NCBI GenBank assembly: GCA_037447655.1 | Contig: JBBHKE010000766.1 | Coordinates: 62,001 to 126,000, forward strand | DNA: 64,000 nt | Source: Zygnema cylindricum | Taxonomy: Eukaryota > Streptophyta > Zygnematophyceae > Zygnematales > Zygnemataceae | Direction of reading: 5' to 3' | Notes under the pieces: generated by a model | Told to the model about the DNA's origin: nothing | The model's database searches: none | The model's input: the letters and a program-made list of their open reading frames with translations, nothing else | In this document: piece after piece, positions 36,501 through 46,186 of the stretch | Numbering within the stretch: position 1 is the first letter of the stretch | How the letters are laid out: each line of letters starts with the position of its first letter | Made by a program: the position numbers and the translations under genes

Positions 36501-39500
36501 GTGTATCGCGTTCTAAGCTGGTTGGCTAGTGCGCCGCTAATCGCCGTATAAATTCGGTATTAGGCGCTTACGCACACATCGGCCGGGTAGCTCAGTTGGT
36601 AGAGCTAGTGTACGGTTCACACAGGTCCCGGGTTCGCACCCCGGCTTGGCCATTTTCCAAACTAAACACTTAGGCGCCCTTGTGATAGGTTGAATATCGC
36701 CGATTTATAACAGTGGGAAAGGGGTATCGAGGAGGGAGAGGAAGCAGGAGAGGGAGAGAGAGAGGAAAAAAGTGAGTGAGAGGAAAAAAGTGAGTGAGAG
36801 GAAGAGGGAGAGATTAAATGAGAGGGAGATCACAAAAAATATTAATCACTAAAAATAGCAATTACTAAAAATATTTAAAATATATTAATCATTAAATACA
36901 GCAATTACTAAAAAAAAAAGTGTATTTTTTGTTAAAATATATGCTAACGATCATAATAATTATTAATAAATACTTATTAATAATAAATGCTTGTAAAATA
37001 ATAATATTTTAATACTCATGTTTATTTAAAAAAAAATAAAAATTATAACAATAACGACTAACGTTTATTAGTAATCCAAACGAATAAAAATAATCTGTAA
37101 TAGTAATTTTCAATAATAATAATCTGTAATAATAGTAATTGTAATTTAAACTACGGACAAACAATAACATTAATTAATGACACCAGTAGCTAAAAATCAA
37201 TAATAATTAATGATAGCTATATATATATAATAGTAAAAATAGAAATGAATAAATAATAGTATATATAATTGCTATTATAATGCCAACTAACAATAAAAAT
37301 AAATAATAATAAAATAATTCATGACAAAACTACTTATAATAATAATAAGTAATAATGATAATTAAAAGTAATGATCGTTAAAAATAAAAAATGAGTAATT
37401 CATGTGTAGAAATATATTTTAATAAGCAAAGCTACAAATAAAATTACATAAAGGTTTGTTGTCCGCACCTTTTGTATGTCTTCTTTACATGAATCAAGCT
37501 TGATGCCTTCTAAACATGTTTATTTTTTTAGACGTGTTATAATGGATATTGATGGCTTGTCGCGTAATTTTCTTTTACGATGGCAAACCGTATTTGCAGT
37601 TTCATTGATCACAACTACATCACCGGACCGGTTGCCAGAGTCAACGGGCGCCCAGAATGTGACGGCTTATCCACCAATTGCCTATTCCGCCCAAACCTCC
37701 CAACCGGGTGTGCATCAAGTGATCAACGAAGTAAAAGCGACTGTGACGCGTTTTGCGACGCAACCCAACTAGGAGGCCCTTGTGGGGGAGGCGGTATTTG
37801 TTCCAATGGCACAAACGGGACATCATGTGCATGCAATGAAGGATACACGAATCAGGATAGCAAGTTCATTTGCAAATGTATGACCTCTTTTGACAAGATA
37901 CGCACCAATAACAAATGTCTTCTCCATGAAAATGATCTCGCTTTTTTGATTTTTTTTTTTTACGTAACCATTTATGCTCAATAAGAAATTCATGGTGGTA
38001 TTGTGCACGACAGTAATTTGTGGCCAATAAAGTTATAATTATGATAATTGCACAAGGACTTATAAGCCACAAATTTGGTTTATTGAATTTGCTATGTATA
38101 TCTACTTAAATGGCAAATCACACCTGTAAAAGTTTAAAAATATGAATGAAATATTTGATCCTAATTTAAATTGAATATGTTTATAAACTTATTGGTGAAC
38201 ATGAGGACAGAAACAAAGATAGTTTGATGTTGTTTTTGGAAACCCAGTTGTAAATTTTTAAATTAAGAATTACAGGCTGCTTTTGGGCCATTCAGGTGTG
38301 GATTCATACAAGTCAACTGTTTTTATAGCAGAATAATAAAGACATGTCTCAGAGTTGGTTGGTACTTCAATATTGGTGAATGCATAAGAAGCGGATCATT
38401 TGGAATTAGAGTTTTTGTTGATACAAAAACTCATAGAAGAGAAATAATGTTAAACCTGAACTTTTGGAAAGAACAGAATGATAAATAAGAATTCATAGAA
38501 AAGGGTTCAAATTAGGAAAATTTGGCACAATAATTTTTTTTATTGTTAATCGAAATTGAATGGAATAAACATGTGTATTCTTTCAAGGGGTATAATTTCT
38601 GTATGAAACTGAAACTTTGACAATAAACCTAGGGTTTTTTCACAAACAACCGCAAATACAAGCTTATGGTACCTCTACTTTAACATAACCTTTCTTAATG
38701 AAATAAAATTGTTTGAAAAAAAATCAATGCTTAAAATGCATTGCACTAAACCAGTCGTGTTATAACACAAATACCCCCTCCCTTCCCCTCCAAAACACCC
38801 CCCCACAACCGCGCCAAAATCCTCTCCCAAATCCCTTTCGAAAATTTTCTTTAGATGCTGTCCTAAATATTCCTCCTCCTTGCTTTTGGCTAAATCCTTC
38901 CATTCCAGTGGTCCAGCCCCCTCCTTTGCCTCCAGTGCGTCCTCCTCCCGTCTCTCCGACACCTCTTCCAGGTTTGCTCGCACATCTGTCTATTCATCGT
39001 GTAGATCACTCGATTCGGAAAATAGAGAAAATAATAAAAGATTAGAAATTTTCTTGTTGTTAATTGCATATGAACTGATTAAACATGCGTGTTCTTTCAA
39101 GGGGCATAATCTTTGCATGAAATTGAAACTTTAACAATAAACCTATTTTCAAAAGACTACCACAAATACGAGCTTATGGAGCCTCTAGCTTAAAGTAGCA
39201 ATTTTTTAATGAAATTAAGTTGTCTGAAAAAGAATCAATGTTTAAAATATAATGTCAAAGAATTGTGTTTTTTTGTTTTTTTTTTCTACAATGAAAACAA
39301 TTTTTAGACACAAAATGTATGTGTTAAAATACCCATTTTGAAGAATAACTCCAGGCTCTGCTATTGCTATTTGTGAAAAGCATACAAAAACAGTAACAAA
39401 AAAGGTGAGTTATGTTAATTAATGTAAAATCATAGATATTTTTTGTTGGGAACAATTAATGGCTTTTTATTTTGTAGCTAAGCTAGTAATAAACGTCATC

Positions 39501-42197
39501 AGAATGAGCCGTGTTGGTCTTTTGATTTTGACTTGTTTTCTGCTCGTTTCTATCGTTTCCCATGTGAGAGTTAGAACGCCTAAGTATCGGTTTTTTTTCC
39601 AAGATCGTTTGTTGCTAGTTCAAAACCATAGGAAAGAATAAGTTGTGGTAGAGATGAAATTTATTTTAAAATTTGATTTTGTATTGACGTTTCTCGATTT
39701 GAATCAAGATGCTTTGCGATGTTTCCATTTTAACTCACTTTATGTATCGATTCTTTGATGTGTTTGGTTTTTGGGTTTCAGTATCAGCCCCACCGCCGAG
39801 GAAATTGAGTGAGTGCTTTCAAAAACAAAACCTTAATGATACACAAAAATAGTGGTAAAGAGAAAAATAAATGTTAATATTAATTTTTGACTCAGATGAA
39901 CCCCTAAAGATGCATAGTTGATGAATAAGAAAAATCATCAGCCAAAATCAGGTTTTCTGTTGAACTTGAAAATAAGTTGTGTGTTTGCTTTTTCTTGTTT
40001 TAGGCTCCCTTGGAGGTCATGATCTTCTAAGACTAGCAGATTGTTGAGTACATGTTTTAATATACGTATGTGTATAGATGTATATTTATATATCCGACAT
40101 ATAAAATGTATATATATTATATGTAATGTTTATATGTATATACTAAGTTTTTAGCTACTCAGAAAATTGGTTTGGAAATTATTATAGGTCGTCTCTGTAC
40201 AATATTTAAAGAATATAATTTTGTCTTATTTTTGCATTATTTTGTGGACGTTTTTGTAAGTATGTTAAAAGAAAAAATACCACCACATCCATTGGTGAGA
40301 CATATGTTTGGAGATGAATCAACAAGTATATTTTACATGTCCCGTGTCAAATACTAGTTCGTAGGCCAACAAATTCTCACTATTAACTCTAGGGTTGGAA
40401 ACGAACCCATCCAATTGAAATGGCCAAAAAATTCGAAGCGCCTTTTCAATAACTTGTAAGTTCTGTACCACTAAAGTCCAAAAAATGATACTTCTCGTAC
40501 GTCAATCTACTTCTCAGCACTCTAAAATACAGAGCTTGTAATTTACGGTTTGGTAGTTAGACTTTGTGGCGTAACGTTGACTCAAGGAGTCGTGGCTATC
40601 CAACTTTTTGTCTAGGACAGCCACAATCTTTGTCGTTACATGCGAAATTATATACTTTGACGGTTGCAAATTCAAGTGTTATCATGAGTTCCCCAAGTGT
40701 TACTAAAAAAAGGTTAAATGTTTCACGCAAAACGACGTTTCACTTCTACAGGTGAGGAAAAACTTTTTCGGGCTCGATTTCCGCCACATCACACACTAAA
40801 ACAAATCCAGTATTACAAATATGCCAAAATTGTTCTTGTTTTTTTAATTTAGACTTTGAAGCTCCATTGAATTTCTCAATAATTATCAGTTGTTTTTATT
40901 TTACGTTCGATCACAATTTCGTATATTTTGTACCTACCAAAACATCATTTTTTTACCCAATCAAATTCTTTGTCCACATATTAGTTTAGGTACTTCGAAA
41001 TTCTATAACCTTGAAATTTTTGCAACCGGTACTTTTGTGTGTCTTCTACCATGCCACAAGATTTTGGACTTTTCTTGTCAATCTTGAGGGAGCTATTCAA
41101 AGGCACACCACGAACCGATTTTCATACTGAACAGATTTTATCGGTTCATTTATTTCTAGCTCTAGTGTCAAGACATCCGTTTTAGGTTCACTGTTCTATC
41201 ACCGTAATTAAACAATTATAGATGAACCTGTATTGTGGATAACAATATATGGTCTATGCTATATTGCGCACAAAAATTATGTGCCTATCTGGGTGCTCTT
41301 GGCCACCTTAGGTTAACAATTGTGGTAATCCGTAAAATTTGTTAGCTGGGTGCCAAAAATCCATGTCTAAAATAAGACATGGTCCATACTTATGATGGTC
41401 CATACAAGTCAGGAGGGGAGTGTACACAATTCCTCCTGCCCACGTATTTCTCGGCATACATCGTGTGGGTTTGTTTTTGGTTGTGTTTCAAATCTAAGCT
41501 GAATACGTTTTTACGGTGCCAATTATACGCAATTTGTATTTGCCAATAAAACGAATACGGCCATGTTTAATAGGCACTTAGACCAAATTCCAATTCTTCA
41601 TTAAAATAAAAACATACGATCCTTTTTGCAAAAAGTGTATTATTGGGATACCATTGGTCTGTCTATTATGATCCTACAAAGTTAATTCTTTTTGAAATGG
41701 TTACATTCTCTTTGTGCAATTTGCCTTTCTAGTTGGGCATTTTGATTAAATAAATTGGTGCAAATCATCATTCGAGAAACTACATTTCATTCACAAGCTT
41801 GTTCATTACATTCATTCTTTTTGGTAAAGAACAAGGCATTTTACAGGTCATTCTACCTTGGAAAGATGGCGGTAATTACTCCTCCAAGTATTTTATTTTG
41901 TATCTTTTTGAATGTCGTCTTTTGAACGTTTTGTTTTTTTAAAATGACTCATTTATTAAACATTATTCACAATTTTCTACAGGAGGGCGACATCCTCCAG
42001 GCGTTGGGAAACACCCTCCGAGTGTCGAAAAACATCCTCCCGGAGCTAGAAAACATCCTCCAAGAGTTGGAAAACATCCTCCTGGAGTTGGAAAACATCC
42101 TCCTGGAGTTGGAAAACATACTCCTGGAGTCGGAAAACATCCTCTTGGAGTTGGAAAACATCCTCCAGGAGTTGGAAAGCATTTTGGCGGTCAATAG
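24472..42197 (+). CDS. Secreted LRR / EGF-like / proline-rich protein, multi-exon (predicted)
   Basis: Exons by splice sites and phase: 24472-24568, 24619-24805 (or 24676-24805), 25021-25092, 37600-37877, 38909-38971, 39782-39808, 41983-42197. All junctions are GT..AG with agreeing phase, giving 312 or 293 residues. Order: signal peptide ([20 protein letters not shown]), LRR N-terminal cap ([30 protein letters not shown]), two LRRs, a Cys-rich EGF-like part ([14 protein letters not shown]), a Pro-rich stretch ([18 protein letters not shown]), and nine HPPGVGK-like heptads before the stop. It is probably a cell-wall or apoplastic protein; no kinase is seen. Exons 1-4 are well supported, the last two less so. 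An alternative exon at 39478-39563 could give a membrane anchor. I do not know a named orthologue. Confidence 0.55.
24619..24805 (+). CDS. LRR gene exon 2: LRR N-terminal cap
   Basis: Open throughout in the phase set by exon 1 and ends at a GTGAGT donor in phase 2. It encodes [16 protein letters not shown] and a Cys pair in [17 protein letters not shown], matching the LRRNT pattern of an amphipathic helix followed by a paired Cys before the first LRR. The acceptor at 24676 has the better pyrimidine tract and would remove 19 residues. Confidence 0.6.
25021..25092 (+). CDS. LRR gene exon 3: single-LRR exon of 72 nt
   Basis: Exactly 72 nt between GATGCAG and GTGAGT, the standard size and phase of a plant LRR exon. 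It encodes [20 protein letters not shown], i.e. LxLxxxxLxGxIxxEVGNLxxL. It joins exon 4 to complete the next repeat. Confidence 0.75.
25422..25990 (+). repeat. C2 5' LTR
   Basis: TGTTAGGATATTG to CAATCTTTCA. The first 160 bp contain four inverted/direct TAGCGACGA units around TCTCGTCGCTA. A tRNA-iMet 3'-end primer site TGGTATCAGAGC follows at 25993-26004. Confidence 0.85.
26131..26909. other. Unknown segment between duplicated C2 leaders
   Basis: Similarity between the two C2 leader copies stops at 26130 after TATGACGAA. The following 780 bp match nothing else in the window. It includes a minisatellite of degenerate AACGGGCATGAAAA units at about 26314-26456. Confidence 0.5.
26910..27611 (+). 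repeat. Hybrid LTR within C2
   Basis: The 3' 295 bp (from 27317) match the end of the C2 LTR almost exactly. The 5' 400 bp begin TGTTAGGACGTACAAT but then differ completely from the C2 LTRs. A second primer site TGGTATCAGAGC follows at 27614-27625. It reads as a recombinant or sister-family LTR supplying the 5' end of the coding element. Confidence 0.65.
27554..28665 (+). pseudogene. gag: C2 copia Gag
   Basis: Open from an ATG inside the LTR (27554) through the primer site (in frame as WYQS) to a stop at 28025, continuing at 28067-28665. An alternative start is ATG 27770. It has an acidic/Lys-rich N-terminus, then [20 protein letters not shown], a UBN2-type core ([26 protein letters not shown]), then two CCHC knuckles at about 28672-28790 ([11 protein letters not shown] and [14 protein letters not shown]), the first with a stop replacing a residue. 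Confidence 0.8.
28873..30310 (+). pseudogene. pol: C2 copia protease and integrase
   Basis: Protease [20 protein letters not shown] begins at 28981 with an intact DSG. GAG-pre-integrase [15 protein letters not shown] follows at about 29430. The integrase core at 29683-30141 has [13 protein letters not shown] and SDRGGEF, but the third catalytic position reads [10 protein letters not shown], Lys for Glu. A stop at 30139 precedes the [15 protein letters not shown] segment. Stops also lie at 29299 and 29551. Confidence 0.85.
30814..32330 (+). pseudogene. pol: C2 copia RT and RNase H
   Basis: RT starts [20 protein letters not shown] and has [24 protein letters not shown] and an intact YVDDF box at about 31390. 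TAG stops interrupt at 31117 and 31696. RNase H has [33 protein letters not shown] and [12 protein letters not shown], then a TGA after WHFV at 32198. An in-frame 18-bp tandem duplication (CTGCAGATTGTGGAGTGT) lies at about 31313-31348. Stops at the two later sites fit C-to-T or G-to-A changes. Confidence 0.85.
32363..32931 (+). repeat. C2 3' LTR
   Basis: 569 bp, same length as the 5' LTR, preceded by a purine tract AAGAGGGGGAAAG and followed by the GGGTG duplication. A G-rich stretch (32932-33000) continues the target sequence. Confidence 0.85.
33330..34020. repeat. Tandem duplication of about 0.4 kb
   Basis: The block from GATGGAGGAAAAATAATCCACT (33365) through AATGATAACC (33640) recurs from 33762 to 33990 with small differences. 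Shared landmarks are CTTTACTAGGAATTTGCCCTCG and ACTAGGAGACCCTTTGGGGG. A smaller 33-bp unit is tandemly doubled at about 33437-33504. It is intron sequence. Confidence 0.75.
34697..36154. mobile_element. TA-flanked MITE, long form (middle layer)
   Basis: Left end CACCGCCAATCGCTATTAGC, right end inverse of CACCGCAAGTCGCTATTAG, next to TG (decayed TA) and TA. Without the nested hAT insert it is about 560 bp. It shares AAATAGTGTAGTGTACGGTC with the copy at 54905-56286. Confidence 0.65.
34775..35666. mobile_element. hAT-like MITE, TSD AGAATTAG (inner layer)
   Basis: 892 bp with perfect 15-bp inverted termini TAGTGTTGTGTATCG and an exact 8-bp duplication AGAATTAG (34767-34774, 35667-35674). The left arm has CGATATATCG words like 1-195 and 20547-20918. 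The core at about 34990-35430 is collinear with parts of the C1-family LTR. Confidence 0.85.
36581..36651 (+). tRNA. tRNA-like gene or tRNA pseudogene (isotype unclear)
   Basis: 71 nt with a 7-bp acceptor stem (GGCCGGG / CTTGGCC, two G-T pairs), a canonical D arm GCTCAGTTGGTAGAGC, and a perfect T arm CCGGG-TTCGCAC-CCCGG. A-box and B-box promoters are intact. The anticodon arm GTGT-ACGGTTC-ACAC has C rather than T at position 33 and the molecule seems one base short there. GGT would be the anticodon (Thr) but this is doubtful. It lies in intron 3 of the LRR gene. Confidence 0.6.
36720..37455. other. Purine-rich then AT-rich low-complexity intron DNA
   Basis: 36720-36835 is GAGGGAGAGGAA-type purine repeat. 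36836-37455 is more than 80 percent A+T with AATAATAATAAA runs. No gene. Confidence 0.7.
37600..37877 (+). CDS. LRR gene exon 4: second LRR end and Cys-rich EGF-like region
   Basis: It follows TTTGCAG and ends before GTATGA in phase 1. Joined to exon 3 it yields [18 protein letters not shown], a full LxxLxxFxIxxNxIxGxV repeat, which is strong support for a 12.5-kb intron between them. The rest holds about a dozen Cys, with [12 protein letters not shown] and [10 protein letters not shown] as an EGF-like core, and two NGT N-glycosylation sites. Confidence 0.65.
38909..38971 (+). CDS. LRR gene exon 5: proline-rich
   Basis: 63 nt between ATTCCAG and GTTTGC, in phase with exon 4. It encodes [20 protein letters not shown], a Pro-rich extracellular-type linker. 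The donor is weak. Confidence 0.5.
39478..39563 (+). CDS. Alternative exon: hydrophobic segment (membrane anchor or a new signal peptide)
   Basis: Bounded by TTTTGTAG and GTGAGA and in phase with exon 5 (G|CT). It encodes [20 protein letters not shown], which could be a transmembrane helix of the LRR protein or the signal peptide of a separate short gene starting at ATG 39504. Used with the next exon it reaches a stop quickly, so it may define an alternative, anchored isoform. Low certainty. Confidence 0.3.
39782..39808 (+). CDS. LRR gene exon 6: micro-exon SAPPPRKL
   Basis: 27 nt between GTTTCAG and GTGAGT. In the phase left by exon 5 it reads SAPPPRKL and continues the Pro-rich stretch. 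A further possible acceptor with a short terminal exon is at about 40003 (GTTTTAG), which would end the protein in [12 protein letters not shown] instead of the heptad repeats. Confidence 0.35.
   Translation, partial: YQPHRRGN
40020..41982. other. Intron sequence, nothing further identified
   Basis: AT-rich intron between exons 6 and 7, including a TATATGTATA-type tract at about 40055-40145. No other exon could be joined in phase. Confidence 0.45.
41983..42197 (+). CDS. LRR gene last exon: nine HPPGVGK heptads
   Basis: It follows TTTCTACAG and is in phase with exon 6 (A|GA gives Arg). From 41991 nine 21-bp units encode [35 protein letters not shown] twice, [21 protein letters not shown], then HFGGQ and a stop. 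The periodic Pro-Pro-Gly-Val-Gly-Lys-His resembles hydroxyproline-rich wall proteins. The overlapping frame (NILLELE repeats) is a by-product. Linkage to exons 1-5 is inferred. Confidence 0.45.
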
Positions 42198-44110
42198 GAG
42201 AACACCTCAAAACTTGCGCATAAAAATTTCTTTTGGTAATGTTTGTTGTTGCTTTATATCAAAGAAATGAAGGTTTTTTGGTCGAGATGGGCTAGCCACC
42301 ATCCTCTTGGAATTGTGCTATTTGAGATCATAATACTGATCCGGTCCTTGTTTGTTTGCACCTTTGAAGACTAAACAGCATTACAATTAATATATTTCTT
42401 TTTGTTGTTCCAGTGAAACGATTTGGAAAATTTTGTAACACCACCTAAAAAAATGATGTCTCTAGTGTCATTTGGACTACTTAAAAACAGTGGAGGAGGA
42501 GGTGGAGGAAGAGAGATAGGGGGGAGAGGAGGGAGTTGTGTGGAGATAGTGGAAGGAAGACTGTCTTAGGGGGGTGAGAGAGCAAGAGAGGGACCTACCA
42601 AAAATTTGAAGGGCTCTAAATGCTAAAAATGGCTTGGAAAATCAGCAAGCATTTATGTTTGTTGGAAAAGTTGTATTCTTCTGTTTTGATTTATTTGCTT
42701 CAATGGTTGTTGGTGCCTTTTTTGTTTAGGATTGAATAACAGATTACCAATTTCTTGTTTGAAAATAATCATATTGGTTTTCCTTTTCTTATTAGTAACT
42801 CAAATGTGTAGCTTGTCTATAATCAACAAAAAATTAAGAGAGAAAGACCATTTACTCCGTAGAAATTTGGGAATCTACACTTACAAATACAAAGTTTTCT
42901 TGGTTTAATGTTTGGTATCGTTTTCTGTTGTTGTTGTGGTTGTTGTTCTTATTGTCCATTGAGGCTAATTTATTGGTTCGATGAGAAGTTGTGCAGGATT
43001 TATGGTAGTAATTGTTAGATACAAAACCTTTGGGCTTCCCTTCTTCATGTTTAATAATAGTAATATAAATAACGACAAATCAAAACCACACGTTGGTGAT
43101 CCATTCGAGTACATAGGGAAAAAAAAAGGGGCAACGTCTGAAGTAATCCTAGAAATCTATCATGATTATTCATTATATGGCCACGTGATTTGCATAAAGA
43201 TTTTGGAAATAAGGGGTAAAATAAAAAAAAAAAAACTACATCATGAATCAATAATAGTGTCAATGACATTTTTGATGCGTCAATCATCGTTTCTCCCTGC
43301 ACAAGTGTTTAACCCCCGTTTGGACACTACCAGTCGAAGGGTAATATCCTTACCTTTTCATCGCAATTTTCGGGTTAATAAAAAGACACGTGTGCACAAA
43401 GAAAGGATGTTTTCAGCGACGAAAAAAACATTGATTCTATAATGATTCATTGTTGTTGTGGACATCATGCCACTTGTCCGTTACAAAATCATTAATTCAT
43501 TTATGAGTAAATTTAGTATTGAAGATTAGCTCTCAAAGTTGACTGCTCTCGTAGTATAATCTTTTAAAGAAATTGGATTAAATTAGGCTTATTGAAGATG
43601 TTGAGGAATGATTGTCCTTTGAAACCTACTCCAATAATCATCATTAGAGGAAAGGTTTTTTTAAAGGGGAATTGATTTTCATGTTATTTACTCTTATTCA
43701 ACTCCTAATGCCGATCGGTTTAATTTAGTTGTAGTTGAATCGTCTTATTTAGGGATTAAAAAAAAAAGTAAGATTAACTATATGTTTATGTTTAGTTATT
43801 TAACATGTACTTAAGTTCGTGTTTGGTTGTGCTTTTTTATTTTGGCCAACCGGTAGAACTTCGCACACCTAAATGAGCACACGTAATCGAAAGAGTTGGT
43901 TATGCTCACATTGAGTCAAGCAAGGAAGCAGGCTCGTTACGAGTTGTCAAGATTAAGTGGATGGATGCACAAACGTTTTTTTGTTCAAGCAAATCAATGA
44001 ACAGTTATCGGTTCTATCGGTTCACGGAATGATCGATGGAAGTTTTAACGTGAACGCCCAACCTCTTCTTGCGGCTGTTCATGTTCGCGCCTCCCGTTTT
44101 CTATGCCGCC
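42198..44110. other. 3' flank and intergenic DNA
   Basis: No confident gene. A 153-codon frame at 42981-43442 is Lys-rich and contains an A-tract; it lacks any recognisable motif. A GGAGGAGG/GAGAG purine tract is at 42490-42590. Confidence 0.45.
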
Positions 44111-44115
44111 CAGGT

Positions 44116-44602
44116 TGTTAGCGTCAAAATTGAAATCGGCCGTCGCGGTGTGTCGCGCGGCCGGCTAGTTGTCTTTACGTGGTCCTTGTTTTGTTGTTAT
44201 ACGTTTCGCAGATTCGTGGTCTTGCGTAGATTCGGTTTTGCGACGACCAGGTTCATTTGTCGTTTGGTGTGTACGTTTGGTGTGTACGTTTGGTTGTTCT
44301 TTGTACGGCTTTGGTTGTACGTTTGTTTAGTACTTTAGTACTATGTAGTTTCGCGTGTAGACGCGATTTGATTGGTAGGCGCTTCGTGCGCACTTTATGT
44401 TTTGGTTTGGCTTTATAGTTTGAAGTAGTGACGTTATGTTTGTAGTACTATTTATTGGAACTTAGAGGGAGGGGGGAACTTAACTTTTAAGGGGAAAATT
44501 TCTATGGAATATATTGGCTTCCGTGGACTCTCTCTCTCTCTTGTGAATGTTCTGAATGCTTTCGCTGTTTTCTTGCACTCTGATTTTGTGTAAGATCCTT
44601 CA
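44116..44602 (+). repeat. C3 5' LTR and adjoining primer site
   Basis: 487 bp. The primer site TGGTATCGGAGCC (44605-44617) is the usual tRNA-iMet 3'-end type with one change. A CTCTCTCTCTCTTGTGAATG block near the end is shared with the 3' LTR. Confidence 0.88.
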
Positions 44603-44661
44603 AGTGGTATCGGAGCCTGTGTGCTCAATTGAGGTGTAGAAGGGTGGCTAGTTTGGCCGCC

Positions 44662-46013
44662 ATGGGTAGAAAGAACAAGAACACCCCTTCTCCTATGATG
44701 CCTTCTCCGATGATTCCTCGACCTCTGGATCCGGATCCGGATCCTCCGGATTCATCCGAATCATCATCGGATCCGGAAGTAGAAACTCCATTTGCTTTCA
44801 CCGGCAAAACTTTTGAGGAAATCGTTCCGATCGATCCGTTTGGTCAAAAGAAGGAGAATGAGGGGAAAAAGGAGGAAGATGACGCGATGGAAGATCGTCT
44901 TCAAAATTTAATGAACGGTCTTTTCCGTTATGTGGATCAACGGATCTCCGAGGCAAACCGTGTCACTAGATCTCCATTATTCAGAAATCCCATTCAGGAT
45001 CAAAGCGTCGGTGATACGAAAGGAGGTGAAGGAGATGAGGAGGAGAGGAGGGAATTGATTCGAAAGGGGAAACTTCCCATCGATGATGATTCCCATCTTG
45101 ATGATTGGAGTGAAGGGGACAAACAAGATGAATCTATGTCCGGAAAGATCGTCATCTTCAATGGAACGAATTATCAATCGTGGAAAAAGTACATCAAAGG
45201 TCAATTTAAACTAAAACGGCTTTGGAAGGTGGTAAAAGGGATGGAGAAAATGCCTACTTCGGATCGGAGGGCTTATCGAGTGTGGATGAAGAAAAATCTT
45301 TCCGCCGTCGGCAGTTTATTCCAATCATGTAGCACTTCTATACATGATTTATTTCTTACCCGAAGATTCGCCCATGATTGTTGGGTGGCTCTTGAAAATC
45401 ATTTTGAAAAGAGTCTTCAAAACAAGGAACAACACATTTACGCCGATTATACATCCTTCAAAGTGAAACCAAATGAATCTATCAATGAGGCCGCAAAGAG
45501 ATTTAATATTATTATTGAGCAACTCGCAAATATGGGAAAATTTATCGAAGAGAATGATAAGGCATCGGTCTTCACCCATGCTTTACCGGAGAAAATGATA
45601 CATTTAAGGGATTTTTTTCTTATCAAGGGATTCGAATACTTTGGACTCGATCATCACATTCCTTAAATTGACCGAGGCGAATCGTCCGAGCTCATCGAGG
45701 GGAACCCAACCGACCGGTTCTCAAAATACCACGTTACCGGAAACGCCCGATCTCAATTACCTTCGGGGAAGAGGAGGAAGAAGAGCGGGAAATCCGAGGG
45801 GAAGAGGGGGAAGACAACAAGAAAGGGCAAGGAGATCTCCTTCCCAGTCCGGATATTCAGATCTGTCCAATATTGCTTGTTTTCAGTGCGGCAAACTCGG
45901 CCACATGGCGTCTTCTTGCCCGGGTAAGGAGCGCCAATGCCACTTTTGCGGGAAATGGGGTCATATAAGCCCCCAATGTTACTCGAAGGCCGAAAATGGA
46001 GGCGGCGACGGTT
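44662..46013 (+). pseudogene. gag: C3 copia Gag
   Basis: Starts at ATG (MGRKNKNTPSPMMPSPM), with a Pro/Asp/Ser-rich N-terminus, then IVIFNGTNYQSWKKYIKGQF and a UBN2-type core (FAHDCWVALENHFEK, AAKRFNIIIEQLANM). A frameshift at about 45640 moves it to the next frame. That frame has an Arg/Gly-rich RGRGGRRAGNPRGRGGRQ stretch and two CCHC knuckles, CFQCGKLGHMASSCP and CHFCGKWGHISPQC. A Gly-rich repeat (46015-46135) follows a stop. Confidence 0.85.
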
Positions 46014-46186
46014 GAGGAGATGGCGGTGGTAGAGGAGACGGTGGCGGCCGAAATGGCGGTCGCGGCGGCGGTCGTCTAGGCGGCCGCGGTGGACGTGGAG
46101 GTCGCCATGGTAGAGGAGGAGGTCACTTCATAGGAGACGAATATTTTGAAGGAGGCGAAGGCGCGCAAATATTTTCCGCCATTAAC

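Noticed and set aside
42981-43442. 153-codon frame in the intergenic region
   Set aside because: No motif, contains a 13-base A tract, lacks splice or homology support. Kept only as a note.
37900-44110. Receptor kinase domain downstream of the LRR exons
   Set aside because: No kinase motifs (GxGxxG, HRD, DFG) could be found in any frame with splice support.
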